From Ochotona curzoniae (taxonomy: Eukaryota; Chordata; Mammalia; Lagomorpha; Ochotonidae), in the NCBI RefSeq assembly GCF_017591425.1, contig NW_024465751.1:9486001-9550000 (forward strand): DNA of 64,000 nt, in the 5' to 3' direction. A program made the position numbers and the translations under genes. Of the stretch, positions 54,535 through 64,000 are shown one piece after another. The notes under the pieces are model-generated. The model was not told the DNA's origin and ran no database searches. It was given only the letters and a program-made list of their open reading frames with translations. Numbering within the stretch: the first letter of the stretch is position 1; each line of letters opens with the position of its first letter.

Positions 54535-54842
54535 GAGCCAGATGGTCTGGTGCAACACGGTAACCCCCGCCTGGGACACCAACAGCACTTCTCACGCTGC
54601 CTGCCACGGGTTCTGACCCAGCTTCTTGCTCATACTGCTGGAAGGCAGCACCTGATGACCCAGCACCCACCCCTAGGGAGCTGCAGACGGCATGCCTGCT
54701 TCCAGACTTCAGCCTGGCCCAGCCCTGGCTGCTGGGGCACTTTGGGAGTAAGTCAGTGGGTGCAGAGCAAGAAGATCTCTCTCTCTCTCTTGCTCTCTCT
54801 CCATATGTTTCAAGCTTTCAAATATAAGTAACTTTTTTTAAA
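54535..54842 (+). mobile_element. CSINE, old copy with CT repeat
   Basis: cagcctggcccagccctggc middle, CT run at 54776-54799, ttcaaatataagtaacttt tail. Confidence 0.75.
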
Positions 54843-55585
54843 GTAAAGAAAAATTTTATCTAGTAACTGTTGGTGGTGAGGCAGTAGAGTTTCATTTTAA
54901 TTTGTACATCCGCAAGAGTCGGGGATCTAAAAGGAAAAGCATGTGGGGGCTCAGGAGAGTCAGAAGTGAGTAAATTACCAAGCCTTGGGCAGTAGAGCTG
55001 TGATCAGCTCAGCTGTGTCTGCTGGCAAACAGATATCTAGGTTAGCAGTTTGGCCTCCTACACGGACGTGGAGACCAAGACCAGGCCTTATCTTTCCTTT
55101 CATTTCAAAGGAATGGCTCTCCCGAGTTCTTGAGACTTCTGAGTTGCCAAAGACCCATATTTATAATCCCGGGCACTTTAAGTAAATGCTTTAAGAACCA
55201 AACGGCAGGACCATCACTGTGTGGGTGGAAACAGATAGTAAATTTTCCCGGCAGGGCTATGCTTTCTCTGGTAGGCGTGTTAGTGGAGGGCTAAGGTCAT
55301 CCTGCGGACACAGATTTGTACTGCTGGAAACCATGTTAGTTTTATCAACTCCTGGTACAGCATTGAGGGCCAAATTATTTGCTGGTGTTCTATGGTTCTC
55401 AGTTACCTGCGTGAGGAACAACTACTCTGTTTTACACTTAAAATTGTTGCCACTGTAGAGCACTGTGATCAGAGGGCAAGCATTACGGCTGGCAACGACC
55501 CCGGTGAATTCATGTATTTTTCTACTACTAGTTGGAAAGTAAATGAGATAGATGTAAAAGAAACCCTCAAATGCAGCACCATGAG
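54843..55585. other. Unique upstream stretch
   Basis: No gene or repeat recognised. Confidence 0.5.
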
Positions 55586-55587
55586 GT

Positions 55588-55902
55588 CTGCGCCATGGGG
55601 TTTGGATTAAATCTCCAGCTATAGTACAGGCATGCCATAGGGGTGCCAGTTCAAGTCCTGACTGCTCACCTTCCAATCCAGCTCCCTGATAATGTGCCTG
55701 GCAAAACACAGAAGATGGCCCAAATACTTGGGCTCCTGCACCTGTGTGGGAGATCTGGAAGAAGTTCCAGGCCGTGACTTCAAAGCAACCCAACTCAGGT
55801 CATAGGTGTCATTGGAGAAGTGAACCAAGCTGGAAGACCTGTGTCTCCTCTCTGTAACTCTGTCTTTCAAATAAAAATAAATTTATCTTGAAAAATAAAC
55901 AA
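55588..55902 (+). mobile_element. CSINE, old subtype
   Basis: gcatgccataggggtgccag, ctgtctttcaaataaaaata tail; head weak. First of a head-to-tail pair. Confidence 0.85.
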
Positions 55903-55907
55903 AAGAA

Positions 55908-56234
55908 TTCAAGCCCTGTGTGGTAGCATAGTGGCAAAAGTCCTCCCCTTGCATGCACCAGGATGCCATATGAGCACTGGTTCTAATCCTGGCTGCCCTG
56001 CTTCCCATCCAGCTCCCTGCTGGTGGCCTGAGAAAGCAGTCAAGGATAGCCCAAAGCCTTGGGACCCTGCACCCACATGGGAGACGTAGAAGAAACTCCT
56101 GGTTCCTGGTTCCTGGCTTAAAATCAGTGCAGCTCTGGCAAATGCACCCACTTGGGGAATGAACTAGTGGATGGATGATCTTTCTCTCTGTCAATCTGCC
56201 TTGCCAGTATAAATAACTAAATCTTTAAAAAAAT
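55908..56234 (+). mobile_element. CSINE, full length
   Basis: aagccctgtgtggtagcata head; ggttcctgg is doubled at 56101-56116; taaataactaaatcttta tail. Confidence 0.9.
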
Positions 56235-56654
56235 GTTGTAGTGCCTTAAAGACAATATAGATACATTCCTCATGGAACAAGCTGAGTAAGTGCATTCCAA
56301 AGCTGCTGTGATATCTCCAAAGGCCACGCAAATGATATTTTGTAATTTGGCCATATCTATGATGCTGCCATGGACAGAACATTTGAAGATGGCTCACAAT
56401 CATGTCTGCTCAATTGCTTTCTGGCCAGTTCAGCCAGCAAAGCAGCCAGGGCACGGTTTAAGGACAGAACCTACACATGATGCACAGCCCTTCTGCTCAA
56501 ATTCCACTGACGAAACATCACCTGTGCTGCAAAGAAGTGAAAGCACAGAGCTTCTTCAGGGCAAAGAATCTCAAAAGAAAAGGAAGAATAGATATTAATG
56601 GGGGGGGGGGAGGAACAGCATTGGTGTTTTCTTTATGCTTCTAAACTTTCCATT
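56235..56654. other. Unique upstream stretch
   Basis: Open plus frame of 102 codons at 56290-56598 without any domain; G run at 56599-56609. Confidence 0.45.
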
Positions 56655-56922
56655 TTTGTTTTCTTCTGTTCTTAAGCAGAGAGATAAACAGAGTTTCCAT
56701 TTGCTAATTCACTCTCCAACTCCAGTGGCCAGGCTGGTAGAGGCTGGGAGCTGAGAACTGAATCCTGGTCTCCCACATGCACTGTCAGGACCCACCTCTT
56801 TGGAGCCATCACCTGTTACCTCCCTGAGTGTGCCTCAGCATCAAGCAGGCAAGTCTAGAACCTAAGCACTTCAACATGGGAGTCCAAAGCAGCATCTTAA
56901 CAGTACACTAAACAACTGCCCT
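56655..56922 (-). mobile_element. CSINE, old diverged copy
   Basis: ttgctaattcactctccaac and caacatgggagtccaaagca; head gtacactaaacaactgccct. Confidence 0.65.
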
Positions 56923-57620
56923 GGAAACATTTTTTTCAATTGAAAGAAAAAAAAAAATACAGGATTCCTTAGTATAGACTGTAAAAGGGGGTATGATTTC
57001 AGAAGTAAGGGGTGCTTGGGACCAGATTCTAACCCAGGAACTCCAGAGACCTGGAAAAGATACAAGAAATGCATCCACAGGAAGCCAATATCATGAATGA
57101 GGGTGTTAAATACAGGGTTTAGAGGGGGAACTTGAAACAAAGGAAAGTCTAAAAAATGCCACCATCACATAAGAGACCAGGAAGCCGACAACACAACATT
57201 TCCTGAAGTTTAACAACAAAGGAAGCTTTTCGTTTTTAATTGGGGGTGTATTGAAAAAACAACTGGAGAGCCAAGGGGGAAAAAAGAAAATCCCATTGTT
57301 TGAAACCTTAAGATGATGTGATTAGACAGCTGAAAGAAAACGGAAATACCCAATGAGTAGTTGGCTTGTGTTTTTTTCTCTATTAAAGAAAAATGATCTT
57401 CAAACTGTAGAAAAATAAAAGAGACCAGTGAAAGGAAATTAAAGTTCAAAATAGGTACAGTGAGAAAAAACACTAAGTTGTTTTAAGTGGGCCACAAATC
57501 TTCAGACCTGGAGTTATATCCCAGAATCCTGAAGTTTTCTGGATTATATCACCAAAGCTTCTTCTATGGATCTTTGAGAAAAAAAATATGTTGGAGGCTA
57601 TGATGTAAGATTAAACAGGG
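56923..57620. other. Unique upstream stretch
   Basis: AT-rich, no gene or repeat recognised. Confidence 0.5.
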
Positions 57621-57623
57621 ATT

Positions 57624-57946
57624 GGGCCCGGCGCGGTGGCACAGTGGTTAAGGTCCTCGCCTTGCACACCCAGGATCCCATATGGGTGCGGGTTCTAATC
57701 CCAGTGGCCCGGCTTCCCTTCCAGCTCCCTGCCTGTGGCCTGGGAAAGCAGTGGAGGACGGCCCAAAGCTTTGGGACCCTGCACCCGCGTGGGAGACCCG
57801 GAAGAGGCTCCTGGCTTTGGATCAGCATAGCATCGGCCTTTGCGCTCACTTGGGGAGTGAATCATTGGACGGAAAATCTTCCTGTCTCTCCTCTCTATAT
57901 ATCCGCCTTTCCAATAAAAATAAAATAAAATAAATCTTAAAAAAAG
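57624..57946 (+). mobile_element. CSINE, young, near consensus
   Basis: gggcccggcgcggtggcaca head and ccgcgtgggagacccggaag middle keep most CpG sites, so it is among the youngest copies here. Confidence 0.95.
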
Positions 57947-58600
57947 ATTAAATAGGGATACTTGCTGCATTGAGACACACATAAAAGGGAAAAAGAAATA
58001 TACATTTCAAACATTGTAGCCTAGTAAGCACCATGTCTTCCTCGGATGGTTTGTGACTGTAAGAAACAAAACTTCACGGCAGAGATCCTTTCTGAATTGA
58101 TTTTTTTTTTTCAAATAATTAATTGTGAGTCAAGTCAGAAAGGCTATGTCTCAACGTCTCTCACCGGAAGCACAGTTTAGTTGCTCTGAGAAGTGAAGGC
58201 GAAGTTGTGCAATTTCAAGGATCTGAAACTGAGGACTCACAGCCTTCCTCTCCCACCAGCTCTCTGTCTCCGTCTCCATGCCAGGGCACCTTCTGGGCGC
58301 TGGCCCTCATTTTGTGTGGGTGGAATGGCCACTGGCAGCCTCACTGTTGCATTTTTCCAGGTCCAACAACTCCAGTGGAATGAAAAAGCTTCCTGGCAGA
58401 GGGCTGCCGTTTTCTAATAATTGTATTCCAAGTGAAATTTTTTTTAATGCAAATAAGAAAAAAGTTGAGGTGAAAAAAAATTCCTTTTCCTCACTATAAT
58501 CACATGGAACAAGTTGTACTTCCAGTTTTTGCACTTCTGTGTTGCCTGAAATTTTTTTTTACAAGTCGCTTTGTAATAATAGCAATGTTTTAAAACTTTT
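57947..58600. other. Unique upstream stretch
   Basis: No gene or repeat recognised; several short A and T runs. Confidence 0.5.
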
Positions 58601-58601
58601 T

Positions 58602-58913
58602 CCTGGGACCAGCCTGCTGACATGACAAACTATACTTCTGCCTGTGGCCAGCTTCCCATATGGTCACCAGTTTTGGTCCCAGCTGTTCCACTTCCAATCC
58701 AGCTCCTTGCTAACGGCCTGGGAAAGCAGAAGAGGGCTCAACTGCTTAGACCCCAGTACCCACCAGGGAGATCCAGAAACTGCTTCAGGCCAGCCCAACT
58801 AGGCTTTTGCAGCCATCTGGGGAGTGAATGAGCAACAGAGGATCACTCTTTGTCCCTCTCTCCCTATAATTCTATAAAGTGAGTATAAATATATCCTTAA
58901 AAAAAAAAAAAAA
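58602..58913 (+). mobile_element. CSINE, old subtype
   Basis: gggaccagcctgctgacatg head; ataaatatatccttaaaaa tail. First of a head-to-tail pair. Confidence 0.85.
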
Positions 58914-58920
58914 CTTTTCC

Positions 58921-59257
58921 AGGCCCAGCATGGTAGCCTAGTGGCTAAAATCTTTGCTTTGTATGCGCCGGAATCCTATATGGGCACCGGTTCTAATCCC
59001 AGCCTTCCTGCTTCCCATCCAGCTCCCTGCTTGTGGCCTGGGAAAGCAGGCAAGGATGACCCAAAGTCTTGGGACCCTGCACCCGCATGGGAGACCCAAA
59101 AGAGGCTCCTGGCTCCTGGCTTTGGATCAGCTCAGTGCAGCTCCAGCCATTGTGGCCACTTGGGGAGTGAATCAGCTGACAGTATTCTTCCTCTCTGTCT
59201 CTTCTCCTCTCTGTATATCTGACTCCTTTTGAAATACCTTTAAAAAAAAAAAAAAAG
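58921..59257 (+). mobile_element. CSINE, young subtype
   Basis: aggcccagcatggtagccta head; the usual aataaaaataaa tail start is replaced by ccttttgaaatacc. Confidence 0.92.
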
Positions 59258-60142
59258 AATTAGATAAAACAAAACAAGTGAAATCCTGGTATCTCCATTT
59301 TTGTGTTGTAATAATCTGATCACTCGTTTCCCATGTTAAAGTAGTAACCTCAACAGAATAAATGCTGTGGCAGCAAAGTGCTGGGTGGGCAGCAGTCAAG
59401 CGCAGGACAGCATCTCACATAAGTTGTGGGTTGGAAAACAGGCCAATCTGACTAAGCCTGGGGTGAGGAGGGGGCAGTGGTCCCATGATCCTCTGCACGG
59501 GCTAGATCATGCCCATCAAAGGCATGACATTCATTGCCACATACCACAGCTGACAGGAGAACGTGAAGAAACTGAAGAATATTTAGGGGAGGCTGATAAA
59601 AAAAAAAAAAAAGCAAGGCCTGAAAACCACATCCTTAGAACGCATCTTCCTCTTTCACATCCTGCCGGCTCTTTCTCTGTCCTCCAACCTGCATGTCCCA
59701 CACGGCCTCCCAACATTAGCTCTGTGAATCTACTGCTAACACTTCCCGTTCCAGCCTGAAGCCTCTCTAGCAGTCTGTGTTCTTGGCTGCAAACAACAGC
59801 AAGCATTTCAGGCTAACTTAAGCAGAAAAGAACTTTCCTGGCAGACCGGGAAGGGAGGAGGTTGGGCTTGGCTTATTAGGGCAGGAAGGACAGCTCGGGT
59901 TACACTGAGCTAGTCCTTGGAAAATCTGAGTAGAAGCTGGTGGAGCTACCTCATTCCCACCGCGTCTGCGCCCTCTCCTCTGCCACCACTGAAGAACCTA
60001 GGCGTTTTCTGCCTTTTGTGATTCTGCCTTAATGGCCTGGCTGGGGGCTGTGTGAACTCCAGCCCTGATAAGCAGACCCCTCCTCAGGAAGGAGGTACCT
60101 GCTGTTTGATAAGATTCATAGCTCAATAGCTCATTGATTTGT
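59258..60142. other. Unique upstream stretch, possible old repeat
   Basis: ttggctgcaaacaacagcaa through gaactttcctggcagaccgg (59785-59850) resembles an old mammal-wide repeat that I cannot name. No gene seen. Confidence 0.4.
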
Positions 60143-60143
60143 A

Positions 60144-60474
60144 TTTTTTTTAAGATTTATTTATTTTTATTACAAAGTCAGATATACAGAGAGGAGGAGA
60201 GCTAGGGAGAAAGATCTTCCACCTGATGATTCACTCCCCAAGTGAGCGCAAAGGCCGATGCTATGCCGATCCGAAGCCAGGAGCCAGGAACCTCTTCCGG
60301 GTCTCCCACGCGGGTGCAGGGTCCCAAAGCTTTAGACTGTCCTCGACTGCTTTCCCAGGCCACAAGCAGGGAGCTGAATGGGAAGTGGAGCTGCTAGGAT
60401 TAGAACCGGTGCCCATATGGGATCCTGGCGCGTTCAAGGCGAGGATTTTAGCTGCTAGGCCACACCGCCAGGCC
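60144..60474 (-). mobile_element. CSINE, young, 9-bp TSD
   Basis: Flanked by tgatttgta at 60135-60143 and 60475-60483; head gctaggccacaccgccaggc. Confidence 0.95.
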
Positions 60475-60483
60475 TGATTTGTA

Positions 60484-61200
60484 CTTTTTGAAAGTTGCTT
60501 GTTTCAAATCTGCGAATAGAAGCCTGCTAAATCATGACTGTATAATTAATAGCCTGAAATGTATAAGAGCTCAGCCTCTGCATCTTGGGGCATTCCCTCA
60601 CAAGACAGTAAATGTCCTGAATAGAAGCAGTTCATTGCCTGGTTCAAGGCCACAGGCCTGCCAAGTTGCCAGAGTAATGGATTACAGTCATGCGGCAGGG
60701 GGATGGGGGCTTTCCAGGACCCCTCTTCGCAAAATCCACCCGTTTCCCAAGACACACAAAATGACGTACGTTGCTGTTCTGCAGCGATGGACTTGGTGCA
60801 TGGAGCCAATAATAACACACGTGAACTCTGACTGATGGCTGAAAAGCTGGTTTATTAGTGGCATCAGACTTTACACACTGAGGGTCATATGGGATAAGGG
60901 AGGAGGTATTGAGCTTATCAGCAAAACCCATCAACTGCTTCTATACTTTTGTTTGGAACTCTTCGGTTTTGTATATTCCACCAAGTGTTCTCATACAAAT
61001 GATATCCATGTAGCTATAAGAATGGTACCCATTCAGTTGTTTTCATACAACTGTTATCCTATCAATTGTAATCCTGTGCTCTCTGACCTTCTAGGGTTAC
61101 AATGTCTTTCTCCAATGTACTGTTTTCATATGACCTATGCATACCATCCACATTCTTGAAATCATCTTTTGAATACTTATAATACTTAACATATGTATAT
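60484..61200. other. Unique upstream stretch
   Basis: No gene or repeat recognised. Confidence 0.5.
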
Positions 61201-61204
61201 ATGC

Positions 61205-61541
61205 TTTTTTTTTTTTTAAAAAAAAGATTTATTTTATTTGTACTAGAAATCAGATATACAGAGAGGAGCAAAGACAGAGAAGATCCTCCATCCATTGACT
61301 CACTCCCCAAGTGGCCACAACAGCCAGAGCTGAGCCAATCTGAAGCCAGGATCCAGGAGCTTCTTCCAGGTCTCTCATGCGGGTGCAGGGTCCCAAGGCT
61401 TTGGGCCATCCTTGACTGCTTTCCTAGGGCACAAGCAGGGAGTTAGATGGGAAGTGGGGCTGCCAGGATATGAACTGGTGCCCATATGGGATCCCAGTGC
61501 TTTCAGGGCAAGGACTTTAACCACTAGACTACTGAGCCCTA
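61205..61541 (-). mobile_element. CSINE, full length
   Basis: T tail and aaatcagatatacagagagg; head accactagactactgagccc. First of two reverse copies close together. Confidence 0.92.
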
Positions 61542-61565
61542 CAGTCCAATATGGTTTCTCTCTTT

Positions 61566-61898
61566 CTTTTTTTTTAAAGATCTAATTTGTTTTTCGAAGG
61601 TAAAGTTACAAGGAGAAGGAGATACAAAGAGAGAGGTCTTCCATCCCTTGGTTTACTCCCCAATTGTTCATAACAGTGGGAGCCCAGAGCTGAGCTGTTA
61701 CATTGAGTTACATTGTAGTAACTAGAGCTATTTCCAAGTCTCCTACATGCAGATTCTCAAGGACTTGGGCCATCCTCCACTGCTTTCCCAGGCCTTTAAC
61801 AGAAAGCTAGATGGAGTGGAGCAGTCAAGACCCAAACTGTTGCCCATAAAGGATGCCAATCCACAGCCGGAGGATTAGCCTACTATATCATGGCTCCA
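61566..61898 (-). mobile_element. CSINE, old copy
   Basis: ttcgaaggtaaagttacaag tail side; a cattgagttacattgtagta stretch near 61702 looks like a small local duplication. Confidence 0.75.
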
Positions 61899-61987
61899 TT
61901 ATTAAATAGCTATTATACTATATTGCTTAGAGAAGAATGACAAGGTAAAAATAAAGCCTAAATGTGTTCAGTAAAGATACTATTTTT

Positions 61988-62291
61988 GGGTCTGGCGCAA
62001 TAGCCTAGTGGTTAAAGTTCTCGCCTTGAACACACGGGATCCTATATGAGTGCCGGTTCTAATCCCGGCAGCCCCGCTTCCCATTAGGTCCTGGCTTGTG
62101 GCCTGGGAAAGCAGTGGATGGCCCAAAGCCTTGGGACCCTGCACCCATGTGGGAGACCCAGAAGAAGCTGCTGGCTCCTGGCTTCAGATTGGCTCAGCTC
62201 CTTCCGTTGTGGTCACTTGGGGACTGACATCAGTGGACGGTCCTCTCTGTGTATCTGACTTTCCAACAATAATAAATAAATCTTTAAAAAA
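61988..62291 (+). mobile_element. CSINE, young subtype
   Basis: gggtctggcgcaatagccta head; ccaacaataataaataaatc tail. Confidence 0.92.
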
Positions 62292-62935
62292 AGATTTTGA
62301 TCTGTGGTTGTTTTAATCACCAGATAGAGAACTCACAGGTCAAGGGAGCCGAGTGTGCCTGTCCCTGCAGGATTTCTGTGGGTAACGGCTGGCTCCCACC
62401 TCACCCCAACCAGCTGAAAGCGAACGTTCCCAGACAGGAAGGCTGCTAAAATGCAGAGCTGCTGAAACACGGCCAATGTCAAGTACAGTTCCTCCGCATC
62501 TCCTGCAGTCCGTGGGTTTTCCTCTTTTCTGAGAAACCAGCGAGATTATCAATCATATTTAAGGTAGGCAACGTTTCACAATGACATGAAAGCTAATTTC
62601 TGTCATTTTGATGTTTATTTTCTAACTTTGCTACCAAAGGACAGGAAGGGATCGGCATATGACCTCATCTAAAATGAAGTCATAGAACGATATTTAGCTC
62701 TTACTTCTATCTCTTTTCTGTCACAGGCGAAACAAAAACTCTTTGAGCCTTTCTAACGCAGCCAGATCTGTGGGCAAGACCTTATTGTCTATTGGTCTTT
62801 TCTATTGGACCTCTTTTTCTACATCAAGTCACCCCTGACTGAAGAGGGAAATTCCACCAGTTTCATACCAACCATACACATCTCTTCAGGCTGCCACAGG
62901 TAGCAAATACCCGCAAATGACACAATAAGTAACAT
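62292..62935. other. Unique upstream stretch
   Basis: No gene or repeat recognised. Confidence 0.5.
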
Positions 62936-62937
62936 AT

Positions 62938-63041
62938 ACAGCTGGATGGGAAGTGGAGTGAGATTAGAACCGGCACCTGTATGGGTTCCCAGCTGAGACA
63001 AGGCGAGGACTTTAACTGGTAGGCTACTGTGTCAGTTCCAG
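62938..63041 (-). mobile_element. Half CSINE (5' part only), reverse
   Basis: cagctggatgggaagtggag to head aggctactgtgtcagttcc; no middle or tail. Lies directly left of a longer reverse copy. Confidence 0.75.
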
Positions 63042-63042
63042 A

Positions 63043-63363
63043 TGTATTTTTTATATAAAAGGGTAATTTATAGAGAAAAGATGAGACAGAGAGAAAGATT
63101 TTTCCATCCATTGGTTCACTCCCTAAGTGACCACAACAGCGTATTGGTGAGTTGAGCTGATCCAGATCCAGGAGCAGGAGGTCTTCCGGGTCTCCCATGT
63201 GGGTGCAGGGTCCCAAGGTTTTGGGCCATCCTCTACTGTTCTCCCAGGCTAGAAGCAGGGAGCTGGATGGGAAGTGGAGCAGCCAAGGACATGGACCGGA
63301 CCTGTTTGGGATCCTAGCACATGCGAGGTGAGGAGTTAGGCACTGAGCCATGGCACAGGGCCC
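63043..63363 (-). mobile_element. CSINE, full length
   Basis: tccatccattggttcactcc, gggtctcccatgtgggtgca, head ctgagccatggcacagggcc. Confidence 0.9.
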
Positions 63364-64000
63364 TCTGCTGTCGTTTTCATCTGTCGGTGCTCAGATCTGG
63401 CTGTCAAAACAGCCCCTACCTTTCCCTTCACAGCCGATTCCTGCTGCTGCTGCTGCCTGTCAGTTTATGTGAAAAGAAAGTATAGAGGAGATCACCCTGC
63501 TTTGGAAGAAGGGGCACTCACCTTCAGGATCCAAAGCAGATTTGATCCCCCAGGTACCTGCTGTGCTCCTGGTCACTGACTGAGTCCAGGCTGCCATCTT
63601 GTCCTGTAAGCACAGTGCAGCCACCTCTTTGTCACCCTACTTCTGTTCTTGCCACCTCCCAATCATCTGCGTCAACCAGTCAGGTCATAGAGTGGTTCTG
63701 CGTTGCCACCTTCCCCCATGTGCCCATGGCTGCAGCGTTGAAGCCAAGTTCCCCATCATGCTCCTCAAGGGTCTAACTACACCCTCGGCCCAGGCCTGCT
63801 GTTCTAAATCACAGCTGTCAGTCCACAAGGCAAATAAACTACCCCATGGGTAAAAATTGTGGAGATAAACAAAAAAGGAATAAGTTAAACAACTTCCAAG
63901 TTGCTGGGCCCTGTGGAGAGGTACCTGAAGTGGTGTGCAGTGTATTGAATAACCTCCCAGGGGGAATTGGTAGTAGCTGAATTTGGAACTATTGTAAGCT
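63364..64000. other. Unique upstream stretch to window end
   Basis: CTG run (about five units) at 63439-63454. No gene recognised. gttgctgggccctgtggaga near 63900 could be the start of another diverged CSINE cut by the window edge. Confidence 0.45.

Noticed and set aside
56290..56598. 102-codon plus-strand frame considered as a processed pseudogene
   Set aside because: I could not match it to any known protein, and there is no poly(A) tail or TSD supporting retrocopy origin.
57624..57720. tRNA gene suggested by A-box and B-box-like motifs in SINE heads
   Set aside because: The ggttctaatcc B box and the head are the tRNA-derived promoter of CSINEs; no cloverleaf with an acceptor stem was seen.
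51900..64000. Search for ATAD2 exons on the plus strand
   Set aside because: No segment encoding the recalled ATAD2 N terminus was found; the canonical start is probably beyond the window.

Overview
This is mammalian nuclear DNA, almost certainly from a lagomorph and probably from a pika rather than a rabbit. The window is packed with about 75 copies or fragments of the tRNA-derived C-type SINE (CSINE) found only in lagomorphs. The youngest copies carry a head (gcctagtggctaaagtcctc) and a middle (gcttgtggcctgggaaagc) that, from memory, fit the pika form better than the rabbit consensus. Genes are split into exons by GT-AG introns, a CpG island marks a promoter, and old mammal-wide repeats (L1, MIR, L2, MaLR LTRs) fill much of the rest. 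Nothing bacterial, viral or plasmid-like was seen.

One protein-coding gene is present and complete: NTAQ1 (also called WDYHV1), the N-terminal glutamine amidohydrolase of the Arg/N-degron pathway. It lies on the minus strand. Six coding exons (50954-50863, 44010-43911, 41170-41120, 36042-35894, 35337-35213, 30110-30001) join in frame to a 208-residue protein. All five introns are GT-AG, and the catalytic Cys31, His84 and Asp100 are all present. Transcription should start in the GC-box-rich CpG island at about 50.6-51.5 kb and end near a poly(A) signal at 29477-29482.

Layout: 1-29.4 kb is non-coding DNA downstream of NTAQ1, with L1 pieces, two or three MaLR LTRs, MIRs, many CSINEs and a large GAAA microsatellite in a SINE tail. 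29.4-51 kb is NTAQ1, whose introns hold CSINEs, two minisatellites (13 bp and 22 bp units), L1 fragments and a polyadenylated repeat with internal tandem segments. 51-51.5 kb is the shared upstream promoter region. 51.5-64 kb is upstream flank with more CSINEs and a solitary antisense retroviral LTR. From memory of human 8q24.13, NTAQ1 lies between ATAD2 (head-to-head) and FBXO32; neither is recognisable here, which fits their expected distance.

No new multi-gene system is visible. The most interesting points are fine-scale: catalytic and signature motifs of NTAQ1 falling on exon junctions, a tandemly amplified GC-box promoter, a minisatellite apparently grown out of a SINE, SINE-into-SINE insertions with exact target-site duplications, a tailless half-SINE that still has a target-site duplication, and an internally duplicated SINE.
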